64,000 nucleotides of DNA from Clostridia bacterium. GTDB lineage: Bacteria; Bacillota; Clostridia; Monoglobales; Monoglobaceae. Below, one piece after another: positions 26,103-33,964 of this stretch (within the stretch, counting starts at the first letter, position 1; every line of letters begins with the position of its first letter). A program made the translations under genes and the position numbers. A model generated the notes under the pieces. That model saw only the letters and a program-made list of their open reading frames with translations, had not been told where the DNA came from and did no database searches. The stretch is from the NCBI GenBank assembly GCA_017456605.1, contig JAFTJA010000013.1, forward strand, positions 62,001-126,000, in the 5' to 3' direction.

Positions 26103-26811
26103 GGTATTTTGTTATCCCATCATAAATCCCCTTAGCAACTTTTTTCTGATAATCCGGGGTTTTCAAAAGATTTGCTTCCTCCGTATTTGACAAAAAGCCA
26201 CATTCAATGAGTGCCGACGGGACTTTGTTGTCGCGAAGCACAAAAATACTGTCCCCGGTAGCTTTTGCCACCCTTTTGTTACCATCCTGCAGGATATTTT
26301 TGAGGGACTCCTGAATTGCCTCGGCAAGAGCTTTGTTTTCTTCGGAATCGTTGTCATAAAAGACCTGTGCACCTCTGTATTTTGACTGTTCAAACTTATT
26401 CATATGGATACTGATGAAAATATCTGCTTTATATTTTTCAATATCGGCTTTTCTCATTTTTAAATCCGACATTTTTTGAGTAACATTTTTCGGGCGATTT
26501 GGGTCTGCTGTGTTGGTATCAGTTTCACGGGTCATATACGCTGCGTGACCCCCTGCCTCTATATATTCTTTCAAGTATTGTGCCACCGTAAGGTTGATTT
26601 CCTTTTCTACCGCATCGTTGGCAGAAGCACCCGCATCCCGACCACCATGACCGGGGTCAATCAAAACAACTTTTTTAGTCTTTGATTCTGAAAAAACATT
26701 CTTTGCAGTAAACTCCGACATAAAATTCCAACAACACATCAAAAGTGCTGCAACCAAAAATCCCACAAAGACCGCAGTCCGTTTTTTTACAAAAAACACT
26801 TTGAATTTCAC
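26092..26811 (-). CDS. cwlD: Germination-specific N-acetylmuramoyl-L-alanine amidase (CwlD type)
   Basis: About 239 residues. GTG at 26811 is chosen because AGGTG lies 7 nt upstream; the ATG at 26817 lies almost on that site. An N-terminal membrane segment ([17 protein letters not shown]) is followed by an Amidase_3 zinc domain: [11 protein letters not shown] (zinc His), EKEINLT (zinc Glu), ISIHMNKF (zinc His) and LIECGFLSN (catalytic Glu). CwlD removes side chains from muramic acid in the spore cortex as the first step in muramic-lactam formation. Length and lack of SLH, LysM or SPOR domains match CwlD better than general autolysins. The gene end overlaps the convergent sigE end by 11 bp, and a sigma-E-like promoter lies upstream. 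Confidence 0.85.
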   Translation of the reverse strand: MKFKVFFVKKRTAVFVGFLVAALLMCCWNFMSEFTAKNVFSESKTKKVVLIDPGHGGRDAGASANDAVEKEINLTVAQYLKEYIEAGGHAAYMTRETDTNTADPNRPKNVTQKMSDLKMRKADIEKYKADIFISIHMNKFEQSKYRGAQVFYDNDSEENKALAEAIQESLKNILQDGNKRVAKATGDSIFVLRDNKVPSALIECGFLSNTEEANLLKTPDYQKKVAKGIYDGITKYLSR

Positions 26812-26830
26812 GCACATTCACCTCTCGAAA

Positions 26831-26859
26831 TGTTTATGAAATCAATATGAAAAATATGA
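26831..26859 (-). promoter_or_regulatory. Sigma-E-like promoter of cwlD
   Basis: Minus strand: TCATATT (26859-26853), 14 bp, CATAAACA (26838-26831). The Bacillus sigma-E consensus is kmATATT, 14 bp, CATACAnT, so the -35 and spacing fit well and the -10 is one base off. The leader would be very short. Confidence 0.45.
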
Positions 26860-26867
26860 ATTGCGCA

Positions 26868-26897
26868 GCAAAAATCCCCGCATCGTTGCGGGGATTT
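26868..26897 (-). terminator. Terminator of the topoisomerase operon
   Basis: AAATCCCCGCA (26872-26882) pairs perfectly with TGCGGGGATTT (26887-26897), followed by T-rich DNA in the leftward direction. Confidence 0.92.
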
Positions 26898-26900
26898 GGT

Positions 26901-29084
26901 TTATTCAAAAAGTGTCAGCTGAGGTGTTTCAGCATCTTCAGGTCTTATTACAGCGCCCTTTGCAGGAATGTTCTTCGTCCGGTAATGCTTGACATCCTTT
27001 ATTCCCGTTTCTGAAATGAGTCTTACATCCGAAAGCTTGCTGTTTTTGGTGGGAAGCATAACATTCACGCCCTGAGAGTTTTTCGTAGTTTTCAGCGCAA
27101 TCTGCTCTGAATTAAACACCAGCGCCTTGCCGATATTGCTGATTGCAACAAGCTCAGTATCTTCAGGCAAAAACATAACTTTCACAAGGGGCGATGCCAT
27201 TGAATATGCATTTGTGAGCTTCTTTCTGTTCTGTTTGGTTTCATAGCCCTTGATGTCAACCTTTGCAATCTTGCCGTTTTCAAAACAGAAAAGAATGTTT
27301 CCTTTGTATTCTTTGGTGATAACCACACCTACTACACGCTCGCCCTCACCCATAGAAAGGATATTGGGAAGATATTCACCCAAAAGGCTTGCCTTGCTGT
27401 CAGGGATTTCGTGGGCTTTTGTCTTATAGACCTCACCTGAGGTAGAAAATACCAGAATTTCAGCCGTGTTGTCAGTATCAACACACTGCACAATTTCGTC
27501 ATTTTCTTTCACCTTTTGTTCTCCGCTGAACCTCAGCGACAAGTGGGAAATTTTCTTGATATATCCATCTTTTGTGCAGAAAATAAACACAGGATAATTT
27601 TCTATTTTTTCTTCAATTTCCACTTCGATTTCGCTATCAGAAACAATAGCACTTTTTCTCGGCACACCGAACTTTTTCGATATTTCTTTCAGCTCTTTTT
27701 CAATTATCTTTTCAATTTTTTTGTTCTTTTCAAGGGTATCCCGAAGCTCTTCGATTTCTTCAGCCAATGACTTGATTTCGGCGGTACGCTTCAAAATATA
27801 CTCTTTGTTTAGGTTTCTCAGCTTAATTTCTGCGACAAATTCCGCCTGAATCTCATCAATACCAAAGCCCGACATAAGATTCGGCACAACAAGTGCATCT
27901 TCTTCTGTTTCTCGAACAATTTTTATCGCTTTGTCAATATCAAGAAGAATCTTTTCAAGCCCTTCAAGCAGATGAAGCTTTGCACTCTTTTTATCAATGT
28001 CATACCTAATACCGCGCTTTATACAATTCTTTCTGAAACGCAGCCATTCACAAATTATATCATTTACACCAAGAACCATAGGCGAGCCCTCAACCAGAAT
28101 ATTGAAGTTGCATCCAAAGCTGTCTTGAAGTGGTGTCATCTTGAAAAGCTTTGCCATAAGCTTTTCGGGATCAGTGCCTTTTTTGACATCAATGGTGATT
28201 TTAAGACCGCCAAGGTCGGTTTCGTCACGGATATCCGAAACCTCTTTCAGCTTTCCTGCCTTGATAAGTTCAATAATCTTTTCGATTATTGCTTCAACCG
28301 TTGTGGTATAAGGAATTTCCTTGATATCAATGCAATGTGCCTTTTTGTCATACTCATATTTTGCACGGATTTTGAAGGACCCTCTTCCTGTGCGGTAAAT
28401 CTCGCGCATTTCTTCCTGATTAAGTAAAATTTCACCGCCGGTAGAAAAGTCAGGAGCCAGCAAAACATCCATAATATCCGCGTCTGGGTCTTTCATAAGC
28501 TTGATTGTTGCCTCGCATATTTCAGAAAGATTGAAGCTGCATATATTTGATGCCATACCAACAGCAATACCCTGATTTGGGTTGACCAGAATGTTGGGGA
28601 AAGTCACCGGAAGAAGTGTAGGCTCTTTCAGTGTCCCGTCATAGTTGTCCACCAAGTCAACTGTTTCTTTGTCGATGTCCCCAAAAATTTCGGTACATAT
28701 TTTCGAAAGCTTTACCTCTGTGTAACGTGCAGCGGCATACGCCATATCACGTGAATACTGGCGACCAAAGTTACCCTTTGAATCAACAAGTGGGTGAAGC
28801 AGTGCCTGATGACCCTCAGTAAGACGCACCATTGTTTCATAAATAGCAGCATCACCGTGAGGATTGAGCTTCATTGTCTGACCTACCACGTTTGCAGATT
28901 TTGTTCTTCCGCCGTTTAACAGCCCCATTTTATACATAGTATAAAGGAGCTTTCTGTGAGAGGGCTTGAAGCCGTCAATTTCAGGAATAGCACGGGAAAT
29001 AATAACGCTCATAGCGTATGGCATATAGTTGTTTTGGAGTGTATCGGTTATATTCTGATATTCAATAATTGGATTTTTAGCCAT
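26901..29084 (-). CDS. Type IIA DNA topoisomerase subunit A, divergent (ParC/GyrA family)
   Basis: 727 residues, ATG after AAGGAGGAA. The breakage-reunion domain is present: PYAMSVIISRAIPEIDGFKP, the LNPHGDAAIYETMVRL quinolone-pocket region and the catalytic Tyr121 in YAAARYTEVKL. A coiled-coil gate (about residues 420-490) and beta-pinwheel repeats at the C-terminus follow. The protein is shorter than GyrA (about 800-860), has an IDGFKPSHRK block in place of the usual RDGLKPVHRR, and I see no GyrA-box, which argues against a gyrase and for a decatenating or accessory enzyme. It lies 16 nt after the partner B-subunit gene. Family certain; whether it is Topo IV or a second clostridial topoisomerase is inferred. 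Confidence 0.85.
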   Translation of the reverse strand: MAKNPIIEYQNITDTLQNNYMPYAMSVIISRAIPEIDGFKPSHRKLLYTMYKMGLLNGGRTKSANVVGQTMKLNPHGDAAIYETMVRLTEGHQALLHPLVDSKGNFGRQYSRDMAYAAARYTEVKLSKICTEIFGDIDKETVDLVDNYDGTLKEPTLLPVTFPNILVNPNQGIAVGMASNICSFNLSEICEATIKLMKDPDADIMDVLLAPDFSTGGEILLNQEEMREIYRTGRGSFKIRAKYEYDKKAHCIDIKEIPYTTTVEAIIEKIIELIKAGKLKEVSDIRDETDLGGLKITIDVKKGTDPEKLMAKLFKMTPLQDSFGCNFNILVEGSPMVLGVNDIICEWLRFRKNCIKRGIRYDIDKKSAKLHLLEGLEKILLDIDKAIKIVRETEEDALVVPNLMSGFGIDEIQAEFVAEIKLRNLNKEYILKRTAEIKSLAEEIEELRDTLEKNKKIEKIIEKELKEISKKFGVPRKSAIVSDSEIEVEIEEKIENYPVFIFCTKDGYIKKISHLSLRFSGEQKVKENDEIVQCVDTDNTAEILVFSTSGEVYKTKAHEIPDSKASLLGEYLPNILSMGEGERVVGVVITKEYKGNILFCFENGKIAKVDIKGYETKQNRKKLTNAYSMASPLVKVMFLPEDTELVAISNIGKALVFNSEQIALKTTKNSQGVNVMLPTKNSKLSDVRLISETGIKDVKHYRTKNIPAKGAVIRPEDAETPQLTLFE

Positions 29085-29100
29085 TTTATTTCCTCCTTCC

Positions 29101-31080
29101 CTACATTACGTCAGTAAGCTCAATATATTTGTGCCCATTTTCAGCAATATGTTCTTTTCTGCCTGCCAAGTTATCACCAAGCAAAAGCTCAAATACTTCA
29201 CGGGTCTTGTCCACATCCTCAGGCATAACCTTGATAAGCCGGCGCGTTTCGGGATTCATAGTTGTTTCCCACATCATATCCGGCTGGTTTTCACCAAGAC
29301 CCTTGCTTCGCTGAATTGTGTATTTTTTATCACCAATCTTTGCAAGAATATCCGCCTTTTCTTTTTCGTCAAAAGCAAAATACGTCTTGTCTTTTACAGT
29401 TATTTCATAAAGGGGAGATTCTGCAATATACACATACCCCTCTTCAATCAATGTGGGCGTGAGCCGATAAAGCATTGTGAGCACCAACGTTCTTATCTGA
29501 AATCCGTCAACGTCGGCATCTGTACAAATGATGATTTTGTTCCATCTCAAGTTGTTTATATCAAATGAGCTTAGCTCCTTGTTTTGTTTTGCGTTTATCT
29601 CAACACCACAACCAAGAACTTTGAGAAGGTCAACAATAATTTCACTTTTAAAAATTTTGTCATAATCTGCTTTCAGGCAGTTGAGAATTTTACCACGGAT
29701 TGCCATAATCGCCTGAAATTCACTGTCACGGCCAAGCTTACAAGAACCTAGCGCAGAGTCACCCTCCACGATATAAACCTCACGCCGTTCAATATCTTTG
29801 GTACGGCAGTCAACAAATTTTTTGACACGGTTCACCGCATCCATCTTGACATCAAGCTTCTTTTTTAGAGTTGTCCTTGTCTTTTCAGCTGTTTCACGGC
29901 TTCGTTTGTTGATAAGCACCTGGTCTGCAATCTTTTCTGCATCCATTTTGTTTTCAATGAAATAAACATCAAGCTGTTCCCTCAAAAATTCAGTCATTGC
30001 ATCCTGAATAAACTTGTTTGTAATGGCTTTTTTCGTCTGATTCTCATAGCTTGTCATGGTCGAAAACGAATTGCTGATAAGACAAAGGCTGTCCTGAACA
30101 TCAGTAAAAAGAATTTTTGATTCATTCTTTGAATACTTTCCGTTTGCCTTAAGATATTTGTCAATGGCATAAACAAAGGCATTCCTCACTGCTTTATCAG
30201 GGGATCCGCCATATTCAAGAAAGCTTGAGTTGTGATAATATTCGATAACATTCACGTCGTTGTTGAAGCAAAATGCAAAGCTCATCTTTACTTTATAATC
30301 TTCCTTATCCTCACGGTCACGGCCCACGCGCTCTGCCTCGATGTAATAAGGCATAGTCTTTTCTTTTCCGCCGGAAAGCTCTTTTAAGTAATCAGTTATA
30401 CCGTTATCATAATAAAATTCAAATTCTTCAAACTTGCCCGGGGCGGTTTCGTTGTAGAGTACAAACTTGACCCCCGAATTCACAACCGCCTGCTTTTTGA
30501 GCACGTCCAGATAATATTCAAGGGAAATATCAATATCCGTAAAAACCTCTGTATCCGGCTTCCAGTGAATTTTTGTTCCGGTGTGACGATGTTTGAAGGG
30601 CTCTTTGCTGAGTCCTCCTATATTTTCGCCTTTTTCAAAATGAAGTCTAAATTTATGCCCGTCACGAAGCACCTCGACATCCATAAATTCCGAGCTGTAC
30701 TGAGTAGCACAAGTGCCAAGACCATTAAGTCCAAGGCTGAATTCATAGTTTTCGCCGGAGTTGTTTTTATACTTACCGCCGGCATACATTTCGCAAAAGA
30801 CCAATTCCCAGTTGAAGCGTTCTTCACGCTGGTTATAGTCCACCGGGATTCCGCGTCCTTGGTCTTCTATTTCAACAGAGCGGTCCAAAAATCTGCGAAC
30901 GGTAATAAGCCTGCCATATCCCTCGCGGGCCTCGTCAATAGAGTTTGAAAGTATTTCAAAAACAGAATGCTGGCAGCCCTCTATGCCGTCCGAGCCAAAA
31001 ATAACAGCCGGACGCTTTCTTACCCTGTCCGCACCTTTCAGTGCAACGATGCTGTCGTCGTTGTAACTTTTTGCACACAT
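29101..31080 (-). CDS. Type IIA DNA topoisomerase subunit B, divergent (ParE/GyrB family)
   Basis: 659 residues; a GGAGG site is upstream of the ATG. The GHKL ATPase blocks are EILSNSIDEA, VEIEDQGRGIPV, YAGGKYK and LGLNGLGTCA. The TOPRIM domain carries a changed nucleotide-binding motif: EGDSALGSCKLGRD (about residue 436) instead of the near-universal EGDSAGGSAKQGRD, while the second acidic cluster DADVDG (about 521) is intact. The C-terminal Toprim core continues with RSKGLGENQPDMMWETTM. It pairs with the A-subunit gene immediately downstream and has its own promoter. The divergence is in the same gene pair, so the two subunits probably coevolved as a dedicated enzyme distinct from housekeeping gyrase. 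Confidence 0.85.
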   Translation of the reverse strand: MCAKSYNDDSIVALKGADRVRKRPAVIFGSDGIEGCQHSVFEILSNSIDEAREGYGRLITVRRFLDRSVEIEDQGRGIPVDYNQREERFNWELVFCEMYAGGKYKNNSGENYEFSLGLNGLGTCATQYSSEFMDVEVLRDGHKFRLHFEKGENIGGLSKEPFKHRHTGTKIHWKPDTEVFTDIDISLEYYLDVLKKQAVVNSGVKFVLYNETAPGKFEEFEFYYDNGITDYLKELSGGKEKTMPYYIEAERVGRDREDKEDYKVKMSFAFCFNNDVNVIEYYHNSSFLEYGGSPDKAVRNAFVYAIDKYLKANGKYSKNESKILFTDVQDSLCLISNSFSTMTSYENQTKKAITNKFIQDAMTEFLREQLDVYFIENKMDAEKIADQVLINKRSRETAEKTRTTLKKKLDVKMDAVNRVKKFVDCRTKDIERREVYIVEGDSALGSCKLGRDSEFQAIMAIRGKILNCLKADYDKIFKSEIIVDLLKVLGCGVEINAKQNKELSSFDINNLRWNKIIICTDADVDGFQIRTLVLTMLYRLTPTLIEEGYVYIAESPLYEITVKDKTYFAFDEKEKADILAKIGDKKYTIQRSKGLGENQPDMMWETTMNPETRRLIKVMPEDVDKTREVFELLLGDNLAGRKEHIAENGHKYIELTDVM

Positions 31081-31152
31081 ATCTCAAAAATACCTCCGTA
31101 TATAAATTAACAACAATATGTAGTAGATTTTGTAAACATTTCCACAAAATAC

Positions 31153-31181
31153 AGTATAACAAAAAAAATTTGCAATGTAAA
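31153..31181 (-). promoter_or_regulatory. Promoter of the topoisomerase pair
   Basis: Minus-strand TTTACA (31181-31176), 17 bp, TATACT (31158-31153). Its -35 lies in the loop of the upstream terminator hairpin. Confidence 0.7.
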
Positions 31182-31199
31182 GTGTATTTTTGCAAATTT
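31161..31199 (-). terminator. Terminator of the rplU-rpmA-obgE operon
   Basis: A perfect 10-bp stem AAATTTGCAA (31199-31190 leftward) / TTGCAAATTT (31175-31166) with a 14-nt loop, followed by TTTTTTG. It ends the obgE transcript 20 nt after its stop and physically overlaps the next promoter. Confidence 0.85.
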
Positions 31200-31218
31200 T
31201 TTCTGGTTTATTCAATTC

Positions 31219-32490
31219 TTATTTTATATAATCAAATTCAATGCCGTACATATGAACAGTATCGCCCTCTTTGATGCCCTTTTCTTCAAGCATATCAATC
31301 ACTCCGCTCTTTCTGAGAGCTCGCTGGAAATACTGAAGGGATTCATAATCATCAAAGTTTGTAGAGCCCACAATTTTTCTCACATACATACCCTCGACAA
31401 TATATACACCGTCTTCCACCGTGATTTCAATGCTGTCTGTGTTTCTTTCTTCGTCAAGGTCAAGATATTCATAGTCATCTTCATCATCCAGGGGCAACTC
31501 ATCCAGCATTTTCGCTGTATAATAGATAACATCATCAATTCCCTTTCGGGTTGCGGCAGATATTGCAAAAACAGTATACCCCTCGTCCTCCATTTGTGCT
31601 TTGAATTTTTCAAAGTTTTCATCAAAAGACGGAATATCCATTTTGTTTGCTACAATAATTTGGGGCTTTTCAGCCAGTTTTTCGCTGTATTTGAAAAGCT
31701 CCTCATTGATTGTATGCACATCTTCAATGGGGTCTCTGCCCTCGCATCCTGAAACATCAACAACGTGAAGCAAAACCCTTGTTCTTTCAACATGTCTGAG
31801 GAACGCATGTCCAAGACCAACGCCCTCATGTGCACCTTCAATGATTCCCGGAATATCCGCCATAACAAAGCCTTTTCCGCCGTCAATGCGAACAACACCA
31901 AGATTGGGGATAAGGGTTGTGAAATGATAGTTTGCAATCTTTGGACGAGCCTCGCTGACTATTGACAAAAGGGTAGATTTTCCCACATTGGGAAAGCCCA
32001 AAAGACCTACATCCGCAATCAATTTTAGTTCAAGTGTAATTTCTCTCTCATCGCCGGGAAGTCCCGCTTTTGCAAATTTCGGCGTCTGACGTGTTGCTGT
32101 TGCAAACCTTGCATTTCCCCAGCCGCCGCTGCCGCCTTTGGCAATAACAAAGCGTTCGCCGTCTGTTTTCAGATCACAAATAACCTTTTCCGACTCGCTG
32201 TCACGGATTATCGTCCCACAGGGAACTTTGAGGAAAAAATCTTCACCGTTTTTGCCGCTTCGTCTGCCGTCACGGCCGTTTGCACCGCTTTCGGCAACGT
32301 ATTTCTTTTTATAACGAAAATCAAGGAGTGTACTCATATCTTTGCTGGCAATGGCAACAATATTACCGCCGTTTCCGCCATCACCGCCGTCGGGACCGCC
32401 TGCTGCAACATATTTTTCACGATGGAACGTAACGGCTCCGTCGCCGCCTTTGCCGGCCTGTATGAAAATTTTTGCTGTATCAATAAACAT
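31219..32490 (-). CDS. obgE: Obg family GTPase
   Basis: 423 residues from the ATG at 32490 (GAGG upstream). The Gly-rich Obg fold (KGGDGAVTFHREK, GGDGGNGGNIV) occupies residues 1-158, then the G domain with GFPNVGKSTLL, DIPGIIEGAHEG, NKMD and the SAATRKG motif. A C-terminal OCT domain (about residues 345-423) is present, as in most Firmicutes Obg. Obg binds the large ribosomal subunit and helps its late assembly, and in Bacillus it is needed for sporulation initiation. The gene follows rplU and rpmA, a conserved order. Confidence 0.97.
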   Translation of the reverse strand: MFIDTAKIFIQAGKGGDGAVTFHREKYVAAGGPDGGDGGNGGNIVAIASKDMSTLLDFRYKKKYVAESGANGRDGRRSGKNGEDFFLKVPCGTIIRDSESEKVICDLKTDGERFVIAKGGSGGWGNARFATATRQTPKFAKAGLPGDEREITLELKLIADVGLLGFPNVGKSTLLSIVSEARPKIANYHFTTLIPNLGVVRIDGGKGFVMADIPGIIEGAHEGVGLGHAFLRHVERTRVLLHVVDVSGCEGRDPIEDVHTINEELFKYSEKLAEKPQIIVANKMDIPSFDENFEKFKAQMEDEGYTVFAISAATRKGIDDVIYYTAKMLDELPLDDEDDYEYLDLDEERNTDSIEITVEDGVYIVEGMYVRKIVGSTNFDDYESLQYFQRALRKSGVIDMLEEKGIKEGDTVHMYGIEFDYIK

Positions 32491-32572
32491 AAGAATTAAC
32501 CTCTTTTTAAAATTCTTCCGGATAGAAACAAAGTGCACGCATCGCGTGCACTTTGTGTTTATTTGGCATAAA

Positions 32573-32833
32573 TTACTGAACGATTTCGTAAACAGAAACC
32601 TGTTTCTTGTCCTTACCTTTTCTTTCGAACTTAACCTGACCGTTTACCAAAGCAAACAAAGTATCATCACTGCCCTTGCCTACGTTGATTCCGGGATATA
32701 TTTTTGTTCCACGCTGTCTAACGAGGATGTTGCCTGCCAAAACGTGCTGACCGTCACCCTTTTTAGCACCCAGTCGTTTGGACTCAGAATCTCTGCCGTT
32801 CTTAGTACTGCCGACACCTTTCTTATGAGCCAT
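32573..32833 (-). CDS. rpmA: Ribosomal protein bL27, without the Prp-cleaved extension
   Basis: 86 residues beginning [16 protein letters not shown] from the ATG at 32833, with AGAGGTG at a good distance. Most Firmicutes L27 proteins start with a short extension (FFASKKG or similar) removed by the protease Prp (YsxB). Here the mature-type N-terminus is encoded directly. The prp gene that normally sits between rplU and rpmA is also missing; the gap is 39 nt. L27 reaches the peptidyl-transferase centre with its N-terminus, so this start matters functionally. Confidence 0.95.
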   Translation of the reverse strand: MAHKKGVGSTKNGRDSESKRLGAKKGDGQHVLAGNILVRQRGTKIYPGINVGKGSDDTLFALVNGQVKFERKGKDKKQVSVYEIVQ

Positions 32834-32872
32834 TATGTTCACCTCTCTTAAAAATTATTCAATAAAAAACAA

Positions 32873-33184
32873 TTAGCCACAAATCTTCTTGATTTCAAGC
32901 TTTGTATAAGGCTGTCTGTGGCCCTGCTTTTTGTGATAGCCCTTCTTTGCCTTGTACTTGTAAACAATGATTTTCTTTTCTTTGCCGTTTTTGATAGCTT
33001 CAGCTTCAACAGTAGCACCCTCAACGTAAGGAGCACCAACTTTAAAATCACCGTCGTTTTCTACAACCAAAACCTTGTCGATTGTAACTGTGCTGCCAGC
33101 TTCAACGTCAAGCTTTTCAACGAAAACAACATCGCCTTCTGAAACCTTGTACTGTTTTCCGCCAGTTTCGATAATTGCGTACAT
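32873..33184 (-). CDS. rplU: Ribosomal protein bL21
   Basis: 103 residues, GGAGGGATTACGAGT before the ATG. The start ([20 protein letters not shown]), the KVLVVENDG block and the C-terminal [19 protein letters not shown] are those of bL21. It leads the rplU-rpmA-obgE operon behind a consensus promoter and an 84-nt leader. Confidence 0.97.
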   Translation of the reverse strand: MYAIIETGGKQYKVSEGDVVFVEKLDVEAGSTVTIDKVLVVENDGDFKVGAPYVEGATVEAEAIKNGKEKKIIVYKYKAKKGYHKKQGHRQPYTKLEIKKICG

Positions 33185-33268
33185 ACTCGTAATCCCTCCT
33201 ATTACCCAAGACTCGCCAAATGAGGTGCTGAAAATTCAGACTTTGAAAACCCTTCTCGCGCGGTTACC
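33185..33268 (-). ncRNA. Leader of rplU, possible L21-leader autoregulatory element
   Basis: The 84-nt leader contains GGTAACC, a small hairpin CTGAA-TT-TTCAG and several C- and G-rich blocks that could pair (ACCTC, GGCGAG, GGAGG). Bacillus rplU has a structured leader (L21 leader) thought to bind the protein. The location fits, but I cannot confirm the consensus by eye. Confidence 0.3.
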
Positions 33269-33273
33269 GTAAT

Positions 33274-33302
33274 ATGATAACACAAAAATCTTTGCTTGTC
33301 AA
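33274..33302 (-). promoter_or_regulatory. Promoter of rplU-rpmA-obgE
   Basis: Minus-strand TTGACA (33302-33297), 17 bp, TATCAT (33279-33274). The -35 box overlaps the stop codon of the DUF2344 gene. Confidence 0.85.
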
Positions 33303-33964
33303 CAGAAACTTTCTATTTTTTTATCATTGTCAAAAAATATCTCCGTTCGGTGAATGTCAACGCTTTCAAATTCGCCTTTGTTTAGAAATTCTTCCAGCTT
33401 TTTAGTCACAATATCAGGCTTTATATTTGCTTCGCCACCCGCCGACAAAAGTGCGTCAAGCCTGAAGCAATTTCCTTTTGCAGAAAGCACATTTACATCC
33501 TTAATGAAATCTTTGAGGTTAATCTCTTTTTCGCCCTTTTTGGTCTTTTTGGTGGCGCAAATATTGCTTTGCGCAAAAAAGCTTTCGATTTCTTCCTTTG
33601 ACACGCCATCCGTTGAAGTTATGTCAATTATATATCTTGCCGAAACAATGTCACGTGCCTTGCAAACCGGTTGCGAAACCTTCAAAATTCTTATATCCGG
33701 CGGAAGATTTTCGTTGAGTCTCATCAATATCTCATCAGACGAAACTGTATCCTCAAAATCAATATCAACAAACTCCGTCTCGCTTGTGACACCAAGTGCC
33801 AGTGGGAGCGAAAATGTTATAAGCTGATGAGGATTAAATCCCTGACTATACCTGACGGGCAAATCAGCACGATGAATGGATCGGGTGAACGTTCTTAAAA
33901 GGTCAAGGTGAGAAATATATTTGCCCATACCAAGCTTTGAAAACTTAAGTCGCCATTTACTCAA
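33299..33964 (-). CDS. DUF2344 / TIGR03936 radical-SAM-linked protein
   Basis: 221 residues from a TTG at 33964 that lies 8 nt after GGAGGAGG inside the end of the upstream gene; the two genes overlap by 8 nt. An upstream in-frame ATG at 34042 would place 26 extra residues in the overlap and lacks a good site. The family signature is visible at the start (SKWRLKFSKLGMGKYISHLDLLRTF, positions 1-25) with RYSQGFNPHQLITFSLPLALGV. Its members are found next to or fused with the radical-SAM protein TIGR03960 but the reaction is unknown. A cold TTG start and overlap suggest tight translational coupling. Confidence 0.88.
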   Translation of the reverse strand: MSKWRLKFSKLGMGKYISHLDLLRTFTRSIHRADLPVRYSQGFNPHQLITFSLPLALGVTSETEFVDIDFEDTVSSDEILMRLNENLPPDIRILKVSQPVCKARDIVSARYIIDITSTDGVSKEEIESFFAQSNICATKKTKKGEKEINLKDFIKDVNVLSAKGNCFRLDALLSAGGEANIKPDIVTKKLEEFLNKGEFESVDIHRTEIFFDNDKKIESFC

